Positions 5,939 through 8,374 of a stretch of DNA of 8,374 bases are shown piece by piece. Numbering within the stretch: the stretch's first letter is position 1; every line of letters begins with the position of its first letter. The notes under the pieces were generated by a model. The model had not been told where the DNA came from. It worked only from the letters and a program-made list of their open reading frames with translations, and did no database searches. The position numbers were made by a program, and so were the translations under genes. The DNA lies in the NCBI GenBank assembly GCA_020059765.1, contig JAGVBM010000372.1, positions 1-8,374 on the forward strand, read 5' to 3'. The DNA is from Bacillota bacterium (GTDB taxonomy: Bacteria > Bacillota > Bacilli > Tumebacillales > Effusibacillaceae).

Positions 5939-6148
5939 ATGGGGGAAGAGGGAAACCTGCAGCAATCAATTGATAAATTGATGCGGCAGTTGAATGATTT
6001 GTTTAAGGAAGAAAGATCGTTTACTGATCCGGTGGTTTTGGAAATGAGTCGGGAATTGGATAAATTGCTGCTGCAAGCTCAACAGCGGCTTCATCAACAA
6101 AAAACGGTGCAACAGTCACAAACTCAGCATTCCGATGAGGAAGAGTAA
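5939..6148 (+). CDS. Spo0E-family aspartyl-phosphate phosphatase
   Basis: This 69-residue protein resembles Spo0E, YnzD and YisI, which remove phosphate from Spo0A~P and so restrain entry into sporulation. The whole family domain is present as two predicted helices: IDKLMRQLNDLFKEERSF (11-28), a short TDP turn (29-31), and VVLEMSRELDKLLLQAQQ (32-49). SRELD (37-41) stands for the family SQELD signature, with the key aspartate Asp41 kept. The C-terminal tail from about residue 50 is rich in Gln and ends in acidic residues, and is probably disordered. The start ATG has GAAGGGG about 8 nt upstream. The gene is followed by a clear terminator. It may be transcribed both from its own promoter and, by read-through, from the upstream SOS-type promoter. 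It is the main evidence that the host forms endospores. Confidence 0.85.
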   Translation: MGEEGNLQQSIDKLMRQLNDLFKEERSFTDPVVLEMSRELDKLLLQAQQRLHQQKTVQQSQTQHSDEEE

Positions 6149-6193
6149 GAACGGAGCAGGGTTTCAATGCAATCCATCGTGCAAACTGGCAAG

Positions 6194-6224
6194 GAGTTGT
6201 ATCCTACGATACAGCTCTTTTTTT
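6194..6224 (+). terminator. Rho-independent terminator after the Spo0E-like gene
   Basis: GAGTTGTATC (6194-6203) pairs with GATACAGCTC (6208-6217) over 10 bp, with one T-G wobble and a CTAC loop. Seven T residues follow (6218-6224). It ends the Spo0E-like transcript 46-76 nt after the stop codon. Confidence 0.92.
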
Positions 6225-6242
6225 GTCGATAGGAATTTATAA

Positions 6243-6291
6243 GGCTCGTCTGCGCCAAAGGCTTGGCGGAAAAGGAGACGAAGATAAGGCC
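6243..6291. other. Unidentified two-tier hairpin region
   Basis: The perfect stem CGCCAA (6253-6258)/TTGGCG (6263-6268) with loop AGGC is nested in the perfect stem TCGTCT (6246-6251)/AGACGA (6276-6281). GGC (6243-6245) and GCC (6289-6291) can close the base. The internal loop is asymmetric: one G on the left and GAAAAGG on the right. The element lies after the Spo0E terminator and before the next promoter, so no obvious transcript covers it. It matches no riboswitch class I can recognise. It could be a small RNA, a protein-binding DNA dyad or a remnant of something larger. Confidence 0.4.
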
Positions 6292-6341
6292 ATGGATTTA
6301 ATAATATTTGTACGATTAAAAAATCTTATCATAGAAAGAGA

Positions 6342-6367
6342 TGAAATTTGATTGACGTTAAATTTCA
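6342..6367. promoter_or_regulatory. Inverted repeat spanning the -35 box, candidate operator
   Basis: TGAAATTT (6342-6349) and AAATTTCA (6360-6367) are exact reverse complements separated by 10 bp. The -35 hexamer of the promoter at 6352-6379 lies in the spacer. The geometry suits a dimeric regulator one to two helical turns apart. I do not recognise the consensus. Confidence 0.4.
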
Positions 6368-6379
6368 ATAAGTTACAAT
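6352..6379 (+). promoter_or_regulatory. Sigma-A promoter (TTGACG-16-TACAAT) for the small Cys-rich gene and the GGDEF gene
   Basis: The -35 TTGACG (6352-6357, five of six) and -10 TACAAT (6374-6379, five of six) are separated by 16 bp. Transcription would start near 6386, about 28 nt before the GTG start at 6414. There is no terminator between the two following genes, so both are probably transcribed from here. Confidence 0.7.
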
Positions 6380-6413
6380 TGTTAACAAATACAAACTGTC
6401 CGAGGTGCTTCCC

Positions 6414-6617
6414 GTGCGAGCTCAAATGAGATACAAAAACGGGCAATTGATTCGTGATCCGCAGTTATATCAGGTTATTATTTTCCAAATCGAGGAATTG
6501 AATAGGGTCTGTCAGGAATGTTTTCAACCGGAAAATCTTGAATGTTGTGTCATTTGTGAAGTTGAAACGGAACGGCAGCGACTTGTTACGAAATTCTACC
6601 GATCTCTTCAAAGGTGA
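6414..6617 (+). CDS. Small cysteine-rich protein of unknown function
   Basis: I do not recognise this 67-residue protein. The GTG at 6414 is chosen because GAGGTG (6402-6407) lies 6 nt before it. An in-frame GTG at 6405 overlaps that site, and an ATG at 6426 has no good site. The notable feature is five cysteines, C33, C36, C44, C45 and C48, in a CxxC-x7-CCxxC arrangement that could bind zinc or another metal. A predicted helix (LYQVIIFQIEELNRVCQE) precedes them, and a basic helix (TERQRLVTKFYRSLQR) ends the protein. There is no signal peptide or membrane segment. It sits 63 nt before the GGDEF gene behind a shared promoter, so a role in redox or metal sensing linked to cyclic-di-GMP signalling is possible, though purely inferred. 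Confidence 0.65.
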   Translation: MRAQMRYKNGQLIRDPQLYQVIIFQIEELNRVCQECFQPENLECCVICEVETERQRLVTKFYRSLQR

Positions 6618-6680
6618 TTCCACCCGTTCTCGTGTTGATGAAAATGCTGGCGGATTCGAGCGTAACAGGAGGAACACGCA

Positions 6681-8374
6681 GTGAAGAAAGTGTTGTCTAT
6701 CTTTTTGTTTTTAACCGTTCTTTTGATTTTCATCCGAATGATTCATCCACCTATGCCTATCGGGTATGTATCTTTTCTCTCCGTGCATACCATTTTGGAA
6801 ACGTTCTCTATTGTCGTTTCCATGTTAATCGTTGGAATTGGCTGGCATTCCTACAGTAAGGAACGGGCGGGCAACATCGTGATTTTGGCAGCCGCTTTTT
6901 TGGCGGTGGGCTTGCTGGACTTGGCACATACTCTTTCCTATGAGGGGATGCCGAATTTCATTACGCCCAACAATGCGCAGAAATCGATCTATTTTTGGTT
7001 CGCGGCACGAATCACGAGCAGTTTGGCCTTGTTGGTCGCGGTGCTGCTTCCCTGGAAGCCGATTGTATCGAATCGGTATCGATACGCGTTGATCGGCGCC
7101 AGCTTGATGTTTGTGACGTTCGTGTATTGGCAGGTGCTCTGGAACCATGGGCTCTTTCCCCTCACATTTATCGATGGGCAGGGAGTTACCTCTTTTAAAA
7201 GCAGTGTCGAGTATTTCATCATTTTCATCAATGCCGTGACGACGGTCGTATTACTGATTCGTTCCCGCAAGCCGCAAGTCTTCGATGTTGCAAGTTTGTT
7301 GACCGCTGTGACGACGATGGGGCTGAGCGAAGTCTTTTTCACGCTGTATTACACGGTGGGGGATTCTTTTAATTTTTGGGGACATATCTATAAACTCATA
7401 GCCTACTTGTTTCTGTACCAGGCGATTTTTGTATTTAACATGAAAGAACCCTATCGACAGCTTCAGTTGTCCGAAACGCGGGCACGAAAAAACGAACAAT
7501 GGCTGCTTACCACTCTCAGCAGTATCGGAGACGCTGTCATCGCCACCGATCAAAGCGGAACAATCGTCTTTATGAATCCCGTTGCCGAGAAATTGACAAA
7601 TTGTAAAATTGAGGACGCCGTAGGCAGAGACATTCAAGAAGTGTTTCTGATCGTCAATGAGATATCGCGAAAACGGGTTGAACTGCCTCTGGACAAGATC
7701 GTTCAACAGGGCGGGATATATGAATTGGCAGATCATACGCTGTTGATCGCTCGAGACGGAATGGAACTGCCGATTGATGATTGTGCGGCGCCGATCCGGG
7801 GGGAGGACGGGGTCGTTTCGGGGATGGTGGTGGTATTCCGGGATGTCACGGAACAGAAAAGGGCGGAATCTCGCCAATTGTTGGCATCCATTGTGCTGGA
7901 AAACATTTCGGAAGGCATTTTGGTGACGGACGAGAAGGGGACGATTTTGTCGGTCAATCCTGCATTTGCCGACATTACGGGCTATACGGAAGCAGAGGTC
8001 ATCGGGACCAACCCGCGGATTCTCAGTTCGGGCTTGCATAATTCGGAGTTTTATCGAACCATGTGGGAGAAGCTGGGGACCTTCGGAATCTGGAAGGGAG
8101 AAATTTGGGATCGGCGGAAAAGCGGTGAATTCTATCTGGAAGAGATTACGATCACGGCAGTCCACAACGAACAGAACCTCATTACCAATTATGTCGGGCT
8201 GTTTAAAGACATCACGTTGCAAAGGCGCATGGAAGAACAGATTCATTTTCAGGCGTACCATGATCCTTTGACCGGGCTGCCGAACCGAACGTTTTTTCAC
8301 AACCAGCTGAACCAGGCCATCCAGAATTCTCGAATGAAACGTCGTAAGGCAGCTGTGTTGTTTCTTGATTTGGA
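6681..8374 (+). CDS. MASE3-PAS-PAS-GGDEF membrane sensor (diguanylate cyclase, perhaps with EAL), 3'-truncated
   Basis: The open frame runs from GTG 6681 past the right edge (564 codons plus two bases). A perfect AGGAGG (6667-6672) lies 8 nt before the GTG. Residues 1-255 form a multi-span membrane sensor of the MASE3 type, with hallmark segments SFLSVHTILETFSIVVSMLI, LAVGLLDLAHTLSYEGMPNF and FWFAARITSSLALLV. A short coiled segment (257-275) leads to PAS1 (about 276-395, SSIGDAVIATDQSGTIVFMN to FRDVTEQKRAE) and PAS2 (about 398-515, ENISEGILVTDEKGTILSVN to LFKDITLQRRMEEQ). The GGDEF domain starts at AYHDPLTGLPNRTFF (525-539) and is cut at VLFLDL. The active-site GGDEF loop and any EAL domain lie outside, so synthase, hydrolase or degenerate activity cannot be decided. 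No heme- or flavin-specific PAS motif is obvious. It probably shares a transcript with the small Cys-rich gene. Confidence 0.93.
   Translation, partial: MKKVLSIFLFLTVLLIFIRMIHPPMPIGYVSFLSVHTILETFSIVVSMLIVGIGWHSYSKERAGNIVILAAAFLAVGLLDLAHTLSYEGMPNFITPNNAQKSIYFWFAARITSSLALLVAVLLPWKPIVSNRYRYALIGASLMFVTFVYWQVLWNHGLFPLTFIDGQGVTSFKSSVEYFIIFINAVTTVVLLIRSRKPQVFDVASLLTAVTTMGLSEVFFTLYYTVGDSFNFWGHIYKLIAYLFLYQAIFVFNMKEPYRQLQLSETRARKNEQWLLTTLSSIGDAVIATDQSGTIVFMNPVAEKLTNCKIEDAVGRDIQEVFLIVNEISRKRVELPLDKIVQQGGIYELADHTLLIARDGMELPIDDCAAPIRGEDGVVSGMVVVFRDVTEQKRAESRQLLASIVLENISEGILVTDEKGTILSVNPAFADITGYTEAEVIGTNPRILSSGLHNSEFYRTMWEKLGTFGIWKGEIWDRRKSGEFYLEEITITAVHNEQNLITNYVGLFKDITLQRRMEEQIHFQAYHDPLTGLPNRTFFHNQLNQAIQNSRMKRRKAAVLFLDL

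Noticed and set aside
6243..6291. Cyclic-di-GMP (GEMM) riboswitch upstream of the GGDEF gene
   Set aside because: The GEMM core and its tetraloop-receptor pattern are absent, and the element is upstream of, not downstream of, the promoter at 6352-6379.
6223..6351. Open frame of about 42 codons ending KNLIIERDEI
   Set aside because: It would start inside the T tract of the terminator, has no ribosome binding site, and I recognise no family. It could be a decayed C-terminus but there is no support.
6614..6859. 81-codon open frame overlapping the start of the GGDEF gene
   Set aside because: It is out of frame with the MASE3 coding sequence and has no ribosome binding site or homology.
7251..8300. 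Long open frame of 349 codons on the minus strand
   Set aside because: It lies antisense to the MASE3-PAS-PAS-GGDEF gene, which has a perfect AGGAGG site and recognisable domains throughout.
1..8374. CRISPR array, tRNA, rRNA or insertion sequence
   Set aside because: I saw no regularly spaced repeats, no tRNA-like cloverleaf, no rRNA stretches, and no transposase or terminal inverted repeats.

Overview
The window comes from a spore-forming member of the Bacillota. The evidence is strong AGGAGG- and GGGGGA-type ribosome binding sites, sigma-A-type promoters, a Gram-positive-style SOS box (GAAC-N4-GTTC), a Spo0E-family phosphatase and a ula-type PTS. I suspect a Bacilli lineage near Alicyclobacillaceae/Effusibacillus from protein style alone, so the genus is a guess.

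Region 1 (1-5023) is one tightly packed plus-strand sugar-acid catabolic operon. It starts with the truncated end of a GntR/HutC regulator. Next come separate PTS IIA, IIB and IIC subunits of the ascorbate/SgaT-UlaA class. Three cytoplasmic enzymes follow: a phosphotriesterase-family (cog1735) metallohydrolase, a KDPG/KDPGal-type aldolase and a creatininase-family metallo-amidohydrolase. Gaps are 26 nt or less and the last two genes share an ATGA. The simplest model is that the PTS imports and phosphorylates an unknown substrate. The phosphotriesterase-family enzyme would open a phospholactone and the aldolase would release pyruvate. The creatininase-like enzyme would act on an amide, lactam or lactone bond. 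The dehydratase that this scheme needs is not in the window. The substrate is unknown, and this operon is the best candidate here for an undescribed pathway.

Region 2 (5024-5693) is a monocistronic Uma2/DUF820 nuclease-like gene behind an extended -10 promoter embedded in a 25-bp dyad.

Region 3 (5694-6240) is a small mosaic. A near-consensus promoter (TTGACC-17-TATAAT) carries a LexA/SOS-type operator exactly in its spacer. Behind it is a 24-codon remnant of a macro-domain gene (DarG-like N-terminus), then an AT-rich palindrome, a second promoter, a Spo0E-like aspartyl-phosphate phosphatase and a clear intrinsic terminator. No terminator is visible between the SOS promoter and the Spo0E-like gene, so DNA damage could in principle raise this sporulation inhibitor.

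Region 4 (6225-8374) holds an unexplained two-tier hairpin and a good promoter (TTGACG-16-TACAAT) whose -35 lies inside an inverted repeat. A 67-residue cysteine-rich small protein follows. Last is the start of a membrane-bound MASE3-PAS-PAS-GGDEF cyclic-di-GMP signalling protein that runs off the right edge.
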